Below, in pieces: positions 15,056 to 26,000 of a stretch of 64,000 nucleotides of DNA; position 1 is the first letter of the stretch; each line of letters begins with the position of its first letter. This stretch comes from Kitasatospora sp. NBC_01266. GTDB lineage: Bacteria; Actinomycetota; Actinomycetes; Streptomycetales; Streptomycetaceae. The notes beneath the pieces are model-generated. The model ran no database searches. It saw only the letters and a list, made by a program, of their open reading frames with translations, and was not told where the DNA came from. The translations under genes and the position numbers were made by a program. The stretch spans positions 1,488,001-1,552,000 of the forward strand of contig NZ_CP108458.1 of NCBI RefSeq assembly GCF_036242395.1. The letters run 5' to 3'.

Positions 15056-15373
15056 TCACGAATTCCTCGAGATTCGAAAGACCCAAGAGGCCAATCTGTC
15101 GGCGATCACCGGCAGATCTCCAGCCGGGACGTTCTCGCGGTACTCCTCCTTGGGAGCGGAGTCAGTATCCAGGTCGATCGACGAGATCTGGATTTCTCCG
15201 GAATCCCAAGCTGTCAAGTACGAAATCCTTGAGCCCAGCTCGAAGGAAATACCGAAGGAATTCTTATCTCGCCCCTCAGGTGATTCAAAAATTCCAACCT
15301 TGACGCCTCTCTCCACTAGCAGAGGGGACTTCCGCTCATGCCATTCTTTGAGACTTGACAGCAGGTCAGGCAT
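15056..15373 (-). CDS. TriTu-like immunity protein for the RHS toxin
   Basis: 105 residues from ATG, which overlaps the toxin stop by one base (TGATG); a GTG one codon earlier is possible. Small, acidic and soluble: 'LLSSLKEWHERKSPLLVERGVKVGIFES', 'SFGISFELGSRISYLTAWDSGEIQISSIDLDTDS', 'GDLPVIADRLASWVF'. The order of an N-terminal helix, a beta sheet containing 'WDSGE' and a C-terminal helix ending in 'W' fits the TriTu family of immunity proteins that pair with TreTu toxins; recalled, not searched. It should bind and block the toxin tip in the producing cell. Base composition is clearly less GC-rich than the RHS core, as is the toxin tip, suggesting the pair was exchanged together. Confidence 0.7.
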   Translation of the reverse strand: MPDLLSSLKEWHERKSPLLVERGVKVGIFESPEGRDKNSFGISFELGSRISYLTAWDSGEIQISSIDLDTDSAPKEEYRENVPAGDLPVIADRLASWVFRISRNS

Positions 15374-18300
15374 CACTTCACCGTCCCATCCCAGAACAGG
15401 TTTTCAAAACTCGGCATCTCCGGCGGCGGTAGTCCACGCCTCGCATTTAGCGGTCCGTAGATCGGGTGGTTTGGGCCAGGGATTTGGGCCCAACCCGGCT
15501 CCCCGCCCGGCTTCAGTGAAGCCGTCGGGACATCAAACTGCACATACCTGCTACCTGGAGCAGCCTGCCTGAAATACGCCTCAGGATCCGCAGGATTAGC
15601 TACATAGGTAGAAGTCCCACCACTACCCGCCTGAACCTTTCCAGTGTCAATCATTGCCTGGTGCTCCTCTGGCGACATCCACCTTCCCACCGTCGTGGTC
15701 GGGCAGGCACCATCCGTATTGTGCACCAAGATCGGCGTGGTCCCGGCGAGTACATAGTACGTGTGCAGGTCAGCGACCGACAGGTTGTAGGCGGTGCGCG
15801 GTGCGGTCTGGTAGTTGCGGATGGTCAGGACGGTGGCGGTGCCGAGGTTCGTGCCGGAGGCCACCTTGTCGCCGACTTGGAGGTCGGCGGCGTCGGTCCA
15901 GCGCTTGGTGGTGGCGTCCCAGTACGGGTGGTGCTGGGTGGAGGTGATGGCGCCGTCGGTGGGCACCGTCGCGACCGCCGCACCGGCCTGGCTGACCGTG
16001 GGCTGCGCTTGCGGCGTCTGGCCGACGGCCGGGGCGTCGGTGGCGAAGGTCAGGTCGGTGAACTGGGTGTCGTTCGGCGTGATGATGGTCTGGGTGACCG
16101 TCTCCGCCGAGGTCTGGCCGGTCTGCGGGTCGGCTGAGGCCACCTGGTCGCCGACTGCAAGGGTGTTGATCGCCTTGGTCGAGCCGTTGGCCAGCAGCAC
16201 CAGGGTGCCTGCTGGGAAGCTGTTGGCACAGGTGGTCACGGCCCTGCTGGCCTTGGTCGCAAGCCAGTTGCCGGCATCTCCGAGCAGTGGTGCGGCCTTC
16301 TGCAGGGCGGCGCGGCCGGCGATGTTGGCGCCCTCGCCCACGACGGCTCCACCGGCTCCGAAGAGTGCGCCGCTGGCGATGTCCGTGAGGGCTCCGCCTG
16401 GTGTGGTGGGCCCGTCGGGGCTGAGTAGGTCGTAGGTGGCGGCGCCGGCCGCGCCTGCGGCGGCGCCGCAGCCGGCCACCGCCATGAGGCTGGCGCCTCC
16501 GGTTTCGGCCGCGCCGGCGACGGATCCGCCGATGCAACCGCTGTAGACGACGGTCTCCACCACCGCCTGACCGATGTCGGCCCGGTGGTTCCAGGCCCAC
16601 TTGGCGCCGCTGACGGTGCCGCCGGCGACGTCCTTGGCGCCGCTGGTGACGACGCCACCGACCTTCTTCGCGGCGTGCTTGAACCAGCCCAGCACCGAGC
16701 TCCCGTTGTCCGCCTTGCCACCGCCGTTGCTCGGCGTGCTGGGGTGGGCGGAGGTGTCCGGCAGCGGAAGGTTGTCGACCGTCGGCAGGGTGGCCTGGCA
16801 GGCGGTGTCGCAGGAGCCGTTGTCGCCGCTGCCGTCGTAGAAGTCGGCCTGGTGCATGGCGCCGGTGGGGTCGCTGCTGGAGACCGGGTCGTTGTCGCTG
16901 TACGCGTAGCCGTTCCACTGCTGCGGACTGGCGACGTCCAGGAGTGGGTCGGGGTTGAGGAACCGGCCGTGGACCGGGTCGTACTCACGAGCGCCGAGAT
17001 TGGTCAGGCCGGTGGCGGTGTCGAGCGTGCCGCCGACGAAGCCCTTGTCACCGGACCAGGCACCGGAGGCGGGCTGGGTGCCGCGCGGGTTGCCGAACGG
17101 GTCCATCGGACGACGGGTGACCGTCTGCGCCGGGTCGGTGTTGATCTGGACCTGCGCGGTGTTGTGCGGGTCGGACGCCTGGTAGACCAGGGTGCCGCCG
17201 CCGGTGGCCGCGGTGACCCGGGTGATCGTCAGACCGCCCGGCGAGGGGTAGTAGCGGACATCGGAGAGTGAGCCGCTGGCGGTGTCCAGCGTGAGCTCGT
17301 CCGTCCCCAGTTCGAGGGTGGTCTTGCCCGGATCGCGGCGGATCAGCTGGTTGCCGTCCGCGTCGTACAGGTAGGTGGTACCGCCCTGCTGGGCGGTCGC
17401 CTGGACAGCGCCGAGGGTGTCGTCGCCGTTCCACGTCAGCGTGGTGGTTCCGGTGGTGCCGGTGATGGCTGTGGTGTTGCCGAGCTGGTCGTACTGGAAA
17501 GTGGTCTTCTGTGTCCCACCGCTCTGCGAGCTGGTGGTCGAGGAGAGCAGCGCGTGCGGGCCGCCGGAGCCGGTGTTGAGCTGGCCGGGGGTGCCGAACG
17601 TCTGGGTGGTGGTGGCGTCGTTGGCGGTGTTGCCGGTGACGTCGTGCTGCACCAACTGCGTGCGGTTGCCGGTGGAGTCGTAGCCGTAGGACTGCCAGTA
17701 CGGCGAAGGACCGCCGACGCTCGGGGTACTGCCGGTCATCGCCGGACCGCTCGCGTTGGTGCAGCCACCGATACCCGGTACCGAGACCGGGGTGCCGGAG
17801 CCGCTGCTGGCGCCGGAGGTGTCGGTCCAGGTGCCGGTGGGCTTGGTGGTGACGGTGCCGGTGTCGGTCCACGCCTGGGACAGGCGGCCCAGGTAGTCGT
17901 AGCTGAAGCACTGGCGGTCGCTGGCCGAGGCGTTCTGCAGGTCGGTGGCCGAGGTCAGCATGCCGGCCGGGTTGTAGGTGTAGCCGGTCTGGTCGAGCGA
18001 GGTGGTACCGACCTGCCGGTCCAGGAAGGATGCGACGACCTGACCGGTGGCGATGTCGTACTGCTGGGTGGAGACCACCTGGGTGCCGTAGTCACCGAGT
18101 GTGGTGCGGATCGCGTTGCCGTAGGCGTCGTACTGGACGTCCTGCACGAGGGTGTTGTTGCCCCAGGAGTTCTGCAGGTTGCCGGCGATGTCGTAGACGT
18201 TGCTGACGGTCTCGGACGGCAGGCCGCCCATCGCCGGCAGCGTGGTGCTGGCCAGCGTGCCCAGGATGTTGTTGTAGGTGTTGCTGGTGGAGTACGTACC

Positions 18301-21300
18301 GGCCAGCGCACCCTCGGCCGACGGGATGGAAACCGTCGTGCCCAGCGGGCGGTAGGCCGTGTCGTAGCCCGTGATCGCCTGGGTGTAGGCCGTTCCGGTG
18401 GCGCCGCCGACGTAGCGCGTGGAGCCGGTGGGCTTGCCCTTGGCGAGCGTGTCGTAGCTCCACGAGGCCAGCTCGTTGGCCGGAGCCACCGAGCCGTTGT
18501 ACTCCCCGGTCTTACGACCCAGCAGGTCGTAGCTGTAGGCCAGGGTGTTGCCCTTGGCGTCGGTGGTGTGGTCGATCCGCGAGTTGACGTCGTAGAACGT
18601 CTTGGTAGTGCCGGTGTCGGGGTCGCTGGAGGAGATCTCGCGGCCCATCAGGTCGTAACCGTAGGACCAGGTGTTGCCCGCGGCGTCCGTGCGGGTCGCC
18701 GGCGAACCGGCCGGTGTGTAGGTGTAGGTGGTGACGTCCGCGTCGGAGGCGTTGCCGGTCGGCGCGGAGCCGTGGTACTGCCACACTGCGCTGGTGTTGC
18801 CGCGCGCGTCGGTGAACGTCGACGTCGGCGTGCCGCCCTGAGGCGGGGTGACGTCGGTGCGGTCCGCGCCGGGGTAGGCGGTGGTCGTCGACCACTGCGG
18901 CTGGGCGTAGGACATGAACGCCGAGTTGGTAACCCGGCCCTGTCCGTCATAGGTCAGCCAGGTCTGCGAGGGGACCTGAGAGTCCTGCGGCAGGTAGATG
19001 GTGCTGTTGGGGAAGGTGGTCTTCTCGTAGTACGGAGCCGACTTCTTGATGACCCAGCCGTGCGAGTCGTAGATCACGTCGGAGATCAGGCGGCCGACAC
19101 CGATGGTCGGCGAGGTGGCCTGGGTCTGACGCAAGCGGCCCAGGCCGTCGTAGAGCTGGGTCTGGTACGAGTAGGTGCTGTCCTCGTTCAGCCACTGACT
19201 GGTGACCACCGAGGGGCCGGTGACGCCGTTGACGGCGTAGGAGTACTTGTAGCTGGCGTTGGCGTTGGTGGGCTGCTGCGGCAGCCAGACAGCGGTCAGC
19301 CGGCCCAGGCCGTCGTACTGCTCGGTGGTGGCCCGGCCGTTGGCGTCGGTGGAGACCAGTGGCAGTCCGCGGCCCGGATCCTGGGACACGGTGGTCGCCC
19401 AGGAGGCGCCCATCGGGCCGGTCAGGGTGACCTCGGTCGGCAGCGCGCCGGTCGCCGGGGCGTAGGTGGTGGTGGAAGTCGCAGCTGGGGCGGCCGGGTT
19501 GGGGCCGGTCAGCTGGTTGCCGTTGACGTCGTAGGTGGAACCGTCGGTCTCGCTGGTGGAGGCCGGCCGACCGTAGACGTCGAAGGTGGCACGCGCGGAG
19601 TTCACGAACACCGGGTTGCCCGAGCTGTCGTAGTGGTCGATCTGCTGCGAGCTGGTGGTCTCGCCCAGCGAACCGGCCTGACCGAACGGCTGGTTGTCGT
19701 AGATGCTGCGGGTATCGCTGATCGTGTTCGTCGCGTTCGCCAGGGTGTTGCAGGACCCGGCGACGGACTTCTTCTCGTCCAGCAGGGTCAGCAGCATCGG
19801 GTTGCTGCTGCTGGTGGCGTAGGAGTCGGTGGTGCAGACCTCGGGCGTGGCGGCGGTGCCGTCGCCCTGGTCGTCGACCTGCTTCTCGCGGTTGCCGTTC
19901 GCCGGGTCGCTGGTGGCCACCGTGCTGGTGGTCCGCCAACTTCCGTTCGCGAGCAGTTCCTTGTTGACCGTGGTCATCTGCGAGGCGGGGTAGCGGGCGA
20001 CCAGGTCGGGCATCCCGCCGGACTGCTTGTGGGTGGCGGTGGCCTGCTGCCCGTTGGTGGTGCTGCCGCTCATCGCGGTGACCGTGCCGCCGGCCTGGTT
20101 GTAGACCTGGGTCGCCACCTCGTTGCCGGCCAGCCAGTCGCTGTCGGTGACAGAACCGCCGAGCGGGCTGGTCACGCTCACGCTGCGGGTGTTGCTGTTG
20201 GCCAGCACATCGCCGTCCATGCCCCGCAGGTACGTGACCGTCTGCTGAGTCTTCGGGGCCTCACCCGTGTACCCGGAACCGGTGATCGTGTCCACCGACT
20301 GGTAGCCGCGGAAGCTGTCCCATGTACGGGTCTTGGGGTCGGTGAACTCCGCGTCGTTGCGGTGCCACGCCGCACCGCCGTTGTAGGTGTAGCTGGTCGC
20401 CTTGATCAGCGAACCGGTCACCGCGTCCTGCTCGCTGACGGAGGTGACCAAGTACTTGTTGAACCAGTCATTCACGGGGGTGTTGGACGAGGAGTCCGGC
20501 AGGTACCAGTGCACCGGCATGCAGGCCATCGTGTTGCTGTCCTCGGAGGACGGCATGGTGTTGTTGACCCGCGAGCACTGCGGTGAGCTGTAGGCGACGT
20601 CGATCTGACCGCCGGTCTCGGTGGTGATCTGCTGGATGCGCGGCCGGTTGAAGATGGGAGCGGCCGGCACCAGCCCGTCCACCCGGTTCGGCAGCTCCCG
20701 GGCGGTGAAGGTCACCGCGGGCAGCGGGGTCTTCGCCTGCCCGTTGAAACCGGTGCGCAGAATCGAGGCCAGCCACAGTGTGGGCTTGGTCCCGTCCCCC
20801 GGGTCGGGGAGGGTATGGGTCAGCGCATAGGTGTCCACTGTGCGGTAGGTCGACCCTACGAGCACCTGGGTGGTGATCGATGTCAGCCGCTTGGTGGTGA
20901 AGAACGCCGGGCTGTTGTTGGTGCACGGCGTCCCGGTGCACACCTGGTCCAGCGGCACGTCCGGCCACAATGAGGCGTTGGCGGTGGTGCGCTGCGAGGG
21001 GTCGCAGGTGATCGAACCGGACGGCAGGCACCGCTCCGAGGTACCGAAGACCACCTGCGCGGCGGGCTGGAGCGTGCCGTGCGCCGCCACCTGCTCGGTC
21101 AGGCGCTGGCCCCAGGAGATCTGGGTCGGGTAGCCACCGCGGACGTACGAGGTCAGCGAGCCGGCGCCGTTGTTCTGGCCGCCACCGCGGTTGTAGGAGT
21201 TGGTCTCGGTCGCGTAGTCGTAGGTGACCAGGTTCTGGTGGGTGTCCACCACGTAGTCCAGGTTCCAGCGCCAGCCCATGGTGCAGTTGGAGCCCTGCCC

Positions 21301-22791
21301 CGAGCCGGAGCTGTAGCACGGGTCGCCACTGTTGGGCGAGTAGACCGGCTCACCCCACGCCGAGTTGGTGGCCGGGTCGGTGCCGTCGCCACCGGGCAGG
21401 TGGTTCTGCCCGAAGTAGTACTGGGTGCCGTCGCCGGTGGTGACCCTCCAGTACTCGCCGTTGTTCAGTCCGTTCGGCGCACCCGTCAGCTGCTCGATCT
21501 TCGAACCGTCGTCACTCTGCAGGTGCCACACGCCGGTGGTGTCGTCGCGCACCAGCGTCCCGGAATGGCCGCCCAGCGACAGCGTCGCGTTCTGCCCGCC
21601 CCAGCACAGGTCGCCCGAGTTGGCGATCCCGTCGTTGCTGCACGACTTGTAGGAGCGCTCGATGAAGCCGGGCGAGTAGCTCCACCCGTCACCGATCCAC
21701 GAGGACTGGGAGTTGGTGGAGGACGTCATGCCGTCCACCGCCGACGAGTCGTAGGACAGTTCGACGTTGGGTGCCTTGCCGCCCATGCCGCCCGGCAGCT
21801 GGATCGGGTACGAGTACGTGAAGTTGCCCAGGTTCGACCCCGCGCCCCAACTCATCGACGGCGTCAGCGAGGTCGCCGCGTAGGAACCACCTGAGCCGGA
21901 GGGGCCGGACGTTGCCGCCAGCACCATGGGCGCGGCTGCGGACATACCCGCGGCGGTCGCGTCCAGGCCCATCACGTTCGCCTTGACCTCACCGGCGGCC
22001 GGCTTCGGCAGCCCGACCTCGGCGGTCAGCTTCCCCGAGGCTGGGTTGACTTGGGCGGCCACCGGGGTCTGCGTCTGGCACTGCGCCAGCTGCGGAGTGG
22101 TCAGCGCACACGCCGGCAGCTCGACCAGCCTGGCGCGGTCCGCCCACAGCCCGCCGCCCAACGCCTTGAGGTCGATTCCGACGTCCACCGTGTGACCGCC
22201 GTCACCGGCTGCGGTATCGGCATCGGAAAGCGCCACCACCGGCCCGCTCACCCCGGCGGCCCTGGCCTTGGCCGGATCCGCCAGCTCGACCTTCACCGGG
22301 TGCGCGCCGCTGCTGTCCTTGGCAGACGGCGCCAGCGAGACCGGCAGCGAGCCCGCTTGCACCGCGTTACTACCTCCGGCCGCCGGCGAGGCACCGCCGG
22401 CGGTGGCCAGCTGGGCCCGAACTGCCGGCGTGTCGGCACCCACCATGACGGTGGCCGAACCGGACACGTTCGACATCGCCACGGCCGCCGGCTGCCACGC
22501 CTTCGGCACCGGGTACTTCGGCGGCTCCACTGGGCCGATCTTCAGATTCGCACCCGGGACCGACTTGGTCGCGGCGCCCAACGGAGTGCCCGGCGGCACC
22601 CATGTCTTGCCGTGCGGCCGCCGCGCGGCCCAAGCCTCCGTCGAGGGCGCCGCCAGCAGCGTCATCGCCAGCACCAGAACCGACATGACGCTAAGCCAGG
22701 GATGCTCCCGGCTCATCAGCCAGCGTCCGAAACGCGTACGCGAGCGCCAAGTCCCCACTGCCACAGACCCCCCAGAGCCGACTTGTCGCAC
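15373..22791 (-). CDS. RHS-repeat polymorphic toxin with HINT domain and TreTu-like ADP-ribosyltransferase tip
   Basis: 2472 residues from a GTG; a GTG at 22764 with GGGGGG upstream is a good alternative start. A hydrophobic segment 'WLSVMSVLVLAMTLLAAP' near 33-50 is a signal peptide or anchor. About 330-400 resembles the SpvB/TcdB N-terminal region ('YPIQLPGGMGGKAPNVELSYDSS'). Many YD/RHS repeats follow ('YDLLGRKTGEY', 'DAKGNTLAYSYD') and the shell closes near 1945 with 'DPVHGRFLNPDPL'. A helical, Ala/Gly-rich linker follows, then an intein-like HINT domain (about 2188-2359: 'CANSFPAGT', 'TSTQHHPYW', 'LHTYYVLAG...LVHN') expected to release the tip by autoproteolysis. The last ~113 residues ('GRWMSPEEHQAM', 'SRYVQFDVP', 'GWAQIPGPNHPIYG', 'RRGLPPPEMP') match TreTu toxins, which ADP-ribosylate EF-Tu. 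Immunity gene is immediately downstream. Confidence 0.85.
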   Translation of the reverse strand: MRQVGSGGSVAVGTWRSRTRFGRWLMSREHPWLSVMSVLVLAMTLLAAPSTEAWAARRPHGKTWVPPGTPLGAATKSVPGANLKIGPVEPPKYPVPKAWQPAAVAMSNVSGSATVMVGADTPAVRAQLATAGGASPAAGGSNAVQAGSLPVSLAPSAKDSSGAHPVKVELADPAKARAAGVSGPVVALSDADTAAGDGGHTVDVGIDLKALGGGLWADRARLVELPACALTTPQLAQCQTQTPVAAQVNPASGKLTAEVGLPKPAAGEVKANVMGLDATAAGMSAAAPMVLAATSGPSGSGGSYAATSLTPSMSWGAGSNLGNFTYSYPIQLPGGMGGKAPNVELSYDSSAVDGMTSSTNSQSSWIGDGWSYSPGFIERSYKSCSNDGIANSGDLCWGGQNATLSLGGHSGTLVRDDTTGVWHLQSDDGSKIEQLTGAPNGLNNGEYWRVTTGDGTQYYFGQNHLPGGDGTDPATNSAWGEPVYSPNSGDPCYSSGSGQGSNCTMGWRWNLDYVVDTHQNLVTYDYATETNSYNRGGGQNNGAGSLTSYVRGGYPTQISWGQRLTEQVAAHGTLQPAAQVVFGTSERCLPSGSITCDPSQRTTANASLWPDVPLDQVCTGTPCTNNSPAFFTTKRLTSITTQVLVGSTYRTVDTYALTHTLPDPGDGTKPTLWLASILRTGFNGQAKTPLPAVTFTARELPNRVDGLVPAAPIFNRPRIQQITTETGGQIDVAYSSPQCSRVNNTMPSSEDSNTMACMPVHWYLPDSSSNTPVNDWFNKYLVTSVSEQDAVTGSLIKATSYTYNGGAAWHRNDAEFTDPKTRTWDSFRGYQSVDTITGSGYTGEAPKTQQTVTYLRGMDGDVLANSNTRSVSVTSPLGGSVTDSDWLAGNEVATQVYNQAGGTVTAMSGSTTNGQQATATHKQSGGMPDLVARYPASQMTTVNKELLANGSWRTTSTVATSDPANGNREKQVDDQGDGTAATPEVCTTDSYATSSSNPMLLTLLDEKKSVAGSCNTLANATNTISDTRSIYDNQPFGQAGSLGETTSSQQIDHYDSSGNPVFVNSARATFDVYGRPASTSETDGSTYDVNGNQLTGPNPAAPAATSTTTYAPATGALPTEVTLTGPMGASWATTVSQDPGRGLPLVSTDANGRATTEQYDGLGRLTAVWLPQQPTNANASYKYSYAVNGVTGPSVVTSQWLNEDSTYSYQTQLYDGLGRLRQTQATSPTIGVGRLISDVIYDSHGWVIKKSAPYYEKTTFPNSTIYLPQDSQVPSQTWLTYDGQGRVTNSAFMSYAQPQWSTTTAYPGADRTDVTPPQGGTPTSTFTDARGNTSAVWQYHGSAPTGNASDADVTTYTYTPAGSPATRTDAAGNTWSYGYDLMGREISSSDPDTGTTKTFYDVNSRIDHTTDAKGNTLAYSYDLLGRKTGEYNGSVAPANELASWSYDTLAKGKPTGSTRYVGGATGTAYTQAITGYDTAYRPLGTTVSIPSAEGALAGTYSTSNTYNNILGTLASTTLPAMGGLPSETVSNVYDIAGNLQNSWGNNTLVQDVQYDAYGNAIRTTLGDYGTQVVSTQQYDIATGQVVASFLDRQVGTTSLDQTGYTYNPAGMLTSATDLQNASASDRQCFSYDYLGRLSQAWTDTGTVTTKPTGTWTDTSGASSGSGTPVSVPGIGGCTNASGPAMTGSTPSVGGPSPYWQSYGYDSTGNRTQLVQHDVTGNTANDATTTQTFGTPGQLNTGSGGPHALLSSTTSSQSGGTQKTTFQYDQLGNTTAITGTTGTTTLTWNGDDTLGAVQATAQQGGTTYLYDADGNQLIRRDPGKTTLELGTDELTLDTASGSLSDVRYYPSPGGLTITRVTAATGGGTLVYQASDPHNTAQVQINTDPAQTVTRRPMDPFGNPRGTQPASGAWSGDKGFVGGTLDTATGLTNLGAREYDPVHGRFLNPDPLLDVASPQQWNGYAYSDNDPVSSSDPTGAMHQADFYDGSGDNGSCDTACQATLPTVDNLPLPDTSAHPSTPSNGGGKADNGSSVLGWFKHAAKKVGGVVTSGAKDVAGGTVSGAKWAWNHRADIGQAVVETVVYSGCIGGSVAGAAETGGASLMAVAGCGAAAGAAGAATYDLLSPDGPTTPGGALTDIASGALFGAGGAVVGEGANIAGRAALQKAAPLLGDAGNWLATKASRAVTTCANSFPAGTLVLLANGSTKAINTLAVGDQVASADPQTGQTSAETVTQTIITPNDTQFTDLTFATDAPAVGQTPQAQPTVSQAGAAVATVPTDGAITSTQHHPYWDATTKRWTDAADLQVGDKVASGTNLGTATVLTIRNYQTAPRTAYNLSVADLHTYYVLAGTTPILVHNTDGACPTTTVGRWMSPEEHQAMIDTGKVQAGSGGTSTYVANPADPEAYFRQAAPGSRYVQFDVPTASLKPGGEPGWAQIPGPNHPIYGPLNARRGLPPPEMPSFENLFWDGTVK

Positions 22792-23068
22792 ACGAGTGCG
22801 ACGATCGGATCGACCCTATGGCCGTGACTGATCATCACACCACCACTACCTAGCGCCAGACTGAGAAATTTTGTGAACCCATTACCTTTGGGTCATGGGC
22901 TAATTGGGACAAGTCATGACAAGGCTTCAATGCGCTTGACCACCCCCGCAGGAACAAGCATCGTTCAGACGCGAACAGTGCACCAAGTGCGCCCCGATCG
23001 AGCGGCGCCCCAGCGACTCTTCTCAATCACCATCAAAGCCACGAAGACCACCACAAGGTAGCCATCAC

Positions 23069-26000
23069 ATGTCGAGCCTGATACCCAGGCACCGAAGCCG
23101 ACTGATCAGCCTTACCGCCGGAACGGCGATCAGCCTGCTCCTGTCCGTGGGCACACCGTTCGCACACGCGGACGCACCCAGTACCCCGACCGCAACCCCC
23201 AGTCCACAACCGCAGCTGACGGCAGCGGCCAAGGCCGTCGCCGACGCGCGCGCCCAGGCGAAGGCGACCGGACAGCCCGTCCCCGTCGACGCGTTGACCA
23301 CCGAAGCCTCGGACACCGTGGTCGACCCGGACGGCAAGCTGGCCACCACCAGCTACGCCCAGCCCGTCCGGGTTCAGCGCGGCAGCTCCTGGACGGCCAT
23401 CGACACCACGCTGCACGCCAACGCCGACGGCACTGTCAGCCCGGCCGTCACCCCGCAGTCACTCACCCTCTCCGGCGGCGGCAGCGGCACACTGGCCACC
23501 CTGACCACCGGCGACGGCAAGACGCTCGCTGTCGGCAGCCCCTTCACCCTCCCCAAACCGACCCTCAGCGGCTCCACCGCGACCTACAGCGGCGTGCTCG
23601 GCCCCGACGTCGACCTCCAGGTCACCGCCGAGCCCGACGGCGGCTGGCGCGACGTCATCGTGGTGCGCACCGCCACGGCCGCCGCCGACCCGGCCCTGAC
23701 CAAGCTGCACTTCCCGCTCACCACCACCGGCCTGCAGACCGCGCAGGACAACGCGGGCAACCTGTCGTTCACCGACAGCAGCGGCAAGGTCCGCCTGCAC
23801 GCGCCCACCGCCTTCCAGTGGGACTCCACCGTCGCCGCGCCCGCGCCCAAGGCTGCCACTGCCCCGGCAGCCGCGCCGGCCCGCGTCAAGGCGCAGGGCA
23901 CCGAGCCGCTGGACGCGACACCGGCCGCCCCGGTCTCAGGCCCGGACGGGCCGGGCGACTCCGCGGTGGTCTCGCCGATCACCACCGCCGCTTCCGGTGA
24001 CGGCATCGACCTGACCCCGGACCGGAGCACCTTCGGACACGGCACCGGCCCCTGGTTCCTGGACCCGACGATCACCGCCGACAGCGGCACCCAGGCCTCC
24101 GTCCAGGTCCAGGAGAACTTCCCGGACACCAAGAACTACAACGTGCTGAGCGACCTGGGCACCGGCTACTGCGGCTACTCCGACTGCAAGGGCTACGGCC
24201 GCTACCGCGCCTACTTCCAGCTGGGCATCAACTCCGCGATCTACACGACGCCCAGCGGTGCGCCTGCCGCGCCGACGGTCTACAGCTCGACGCTGTACAC
24301 CAACGTCTCCAGCCAGGCCAACCCGAAAACCCCAACCCCGATGGGCGTCTACTCGACCGGAACAGCAACGATCGACGGCAACACCACCTGGAACCAGCAG
24401 CCCTGCCTCAGCAACCTGTCCAACTGCGGGAAAGTGGCCGACAAGACCATCACCGGCATCGGCGGACTGACCTTCGACGTGACCTCCACGGTCCAGCAAC
24501 TCGCCACGAGCCACGCCGGCACCTGGACCTTCGCGCTGATCCCGGACGACGAGAACAACCTGAACTACCGCGTCCACTTCAGCAACAACCCGCACGTCAC
24601 CACCACGTACGACATCACCCCCAGCACCTGGAGCCCGGCCACCTCGCCACAACCCGGCTGGGCGAACCCGCCGGCCGGCCTGCCCGCCAACTACCAGTGC
24701 AACAGCGGGGTCGGCAATCCCTGGGACTACGTCGGCTGGATCGGCGCCAACCAGAACATCACCCTGTCGGCCAGCAGTTGGTCACCCGCCGGCCTCGGCC
24801 TGACGACCAACTTCCACATGTGGGACGACAACAACTCGACCTGGTCCCTCAACCAGAACTCCGCGCCCGGCGGCGGCTGGAACACCGGCAACGGCGCGCT
24901 GAGCATCACGGCCGGCTCCCTCACCGACGGCCACCAGTACGGCTGGACAGCCCAGTCCACCGACGGCCAGCTCACCTCGCCCAACACGCCCTGGTGCTAC
25001 TTCCGCGTGGACAAGACGCCCCCGACCGTCGGCCTCACGTCGACCGACTTCCCACCCTCGGGCACACCCAACCCGACCCCGAAGATCTTCGCCGGAGACC
25101 CGAACCACCCCGGCACGTTCACTCTCACCGGCGCCGACCCGGCACCAGCCGGCGGCAACGCATCCGGCGTCGCCTGCATGCGCTGGACCAGCATCCCCAC
25201 CGACGCCACCGTCACCGGCTGGCACTGCGGCGACCCCAGCGGCAAGTCGGAGGGGATCGTCACGGGAACCAACGGCACGTTCACCTACAGCCCGGGCACC
25301 TGGGGCACCAACACCATCTGGTTCCAGGCCCAGGACAACGCCGGCAATTACAGCCAGGTCGGCGCCTACACCTTCTACGCCCCCTGGAACAGCAACCACA
25401 CCCCCGTCTTCGGCAACGTCACCGGCGACAACCAGCCGGACATCCTGACCGCGGACGGCAGCGGCAACCTGCGGGTCATGGAAGGCAACACCGACCCCGA
25501 CACCGTCCCCAGTGCCCCGGCCGCCGCCGCACCCGGAGCACGGGACCCCCTGTACCAGGGCACCACCTGGGCCAACTACCAGATCACCCACCGCGCCAGC
25601 CTCAGCAAGAGCGCCTCCAACGACGACGTCCTGGTCCACAACACCACTACCGGCAGTGACCTGGCCAAGCACCTCTACAAAGCGAAGAACGACGGCAACG
25701 GGCACTTCGACGGCCTGCCGACCGACATCTCCAAACCCACCATCTGCTTCAACGCCGCCAGCACCACGTCGGTCGACTGCGGCACCCTGAACTACAACTC
25801 CACCGACTGGTCGACCACCAGCCAGATCCTCGCACTCGGCACACCAACCGGCGAGAGCAGCGCGAAGGTCACCCTGCCCGACCCCAACAACCCCGGCCAG
25901 ACGATCACGAAGTACGTCATCTCCCAGACGTCACTGCTCACCGTCGAGAACGGCGCGCTGTGGCTCTACACCCCCACCCCCGGGGGCACCCTGGCCAACG

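Noticed and set aside
17554..20586. 1010-codon open frame on the plus strand opposite the RHS toxin gene
   Set aside because: Gly/Arg/Val-rich antisense shadow typical of high-GC DNA; the minus strand encodes recognisable RHS repeats throughout.
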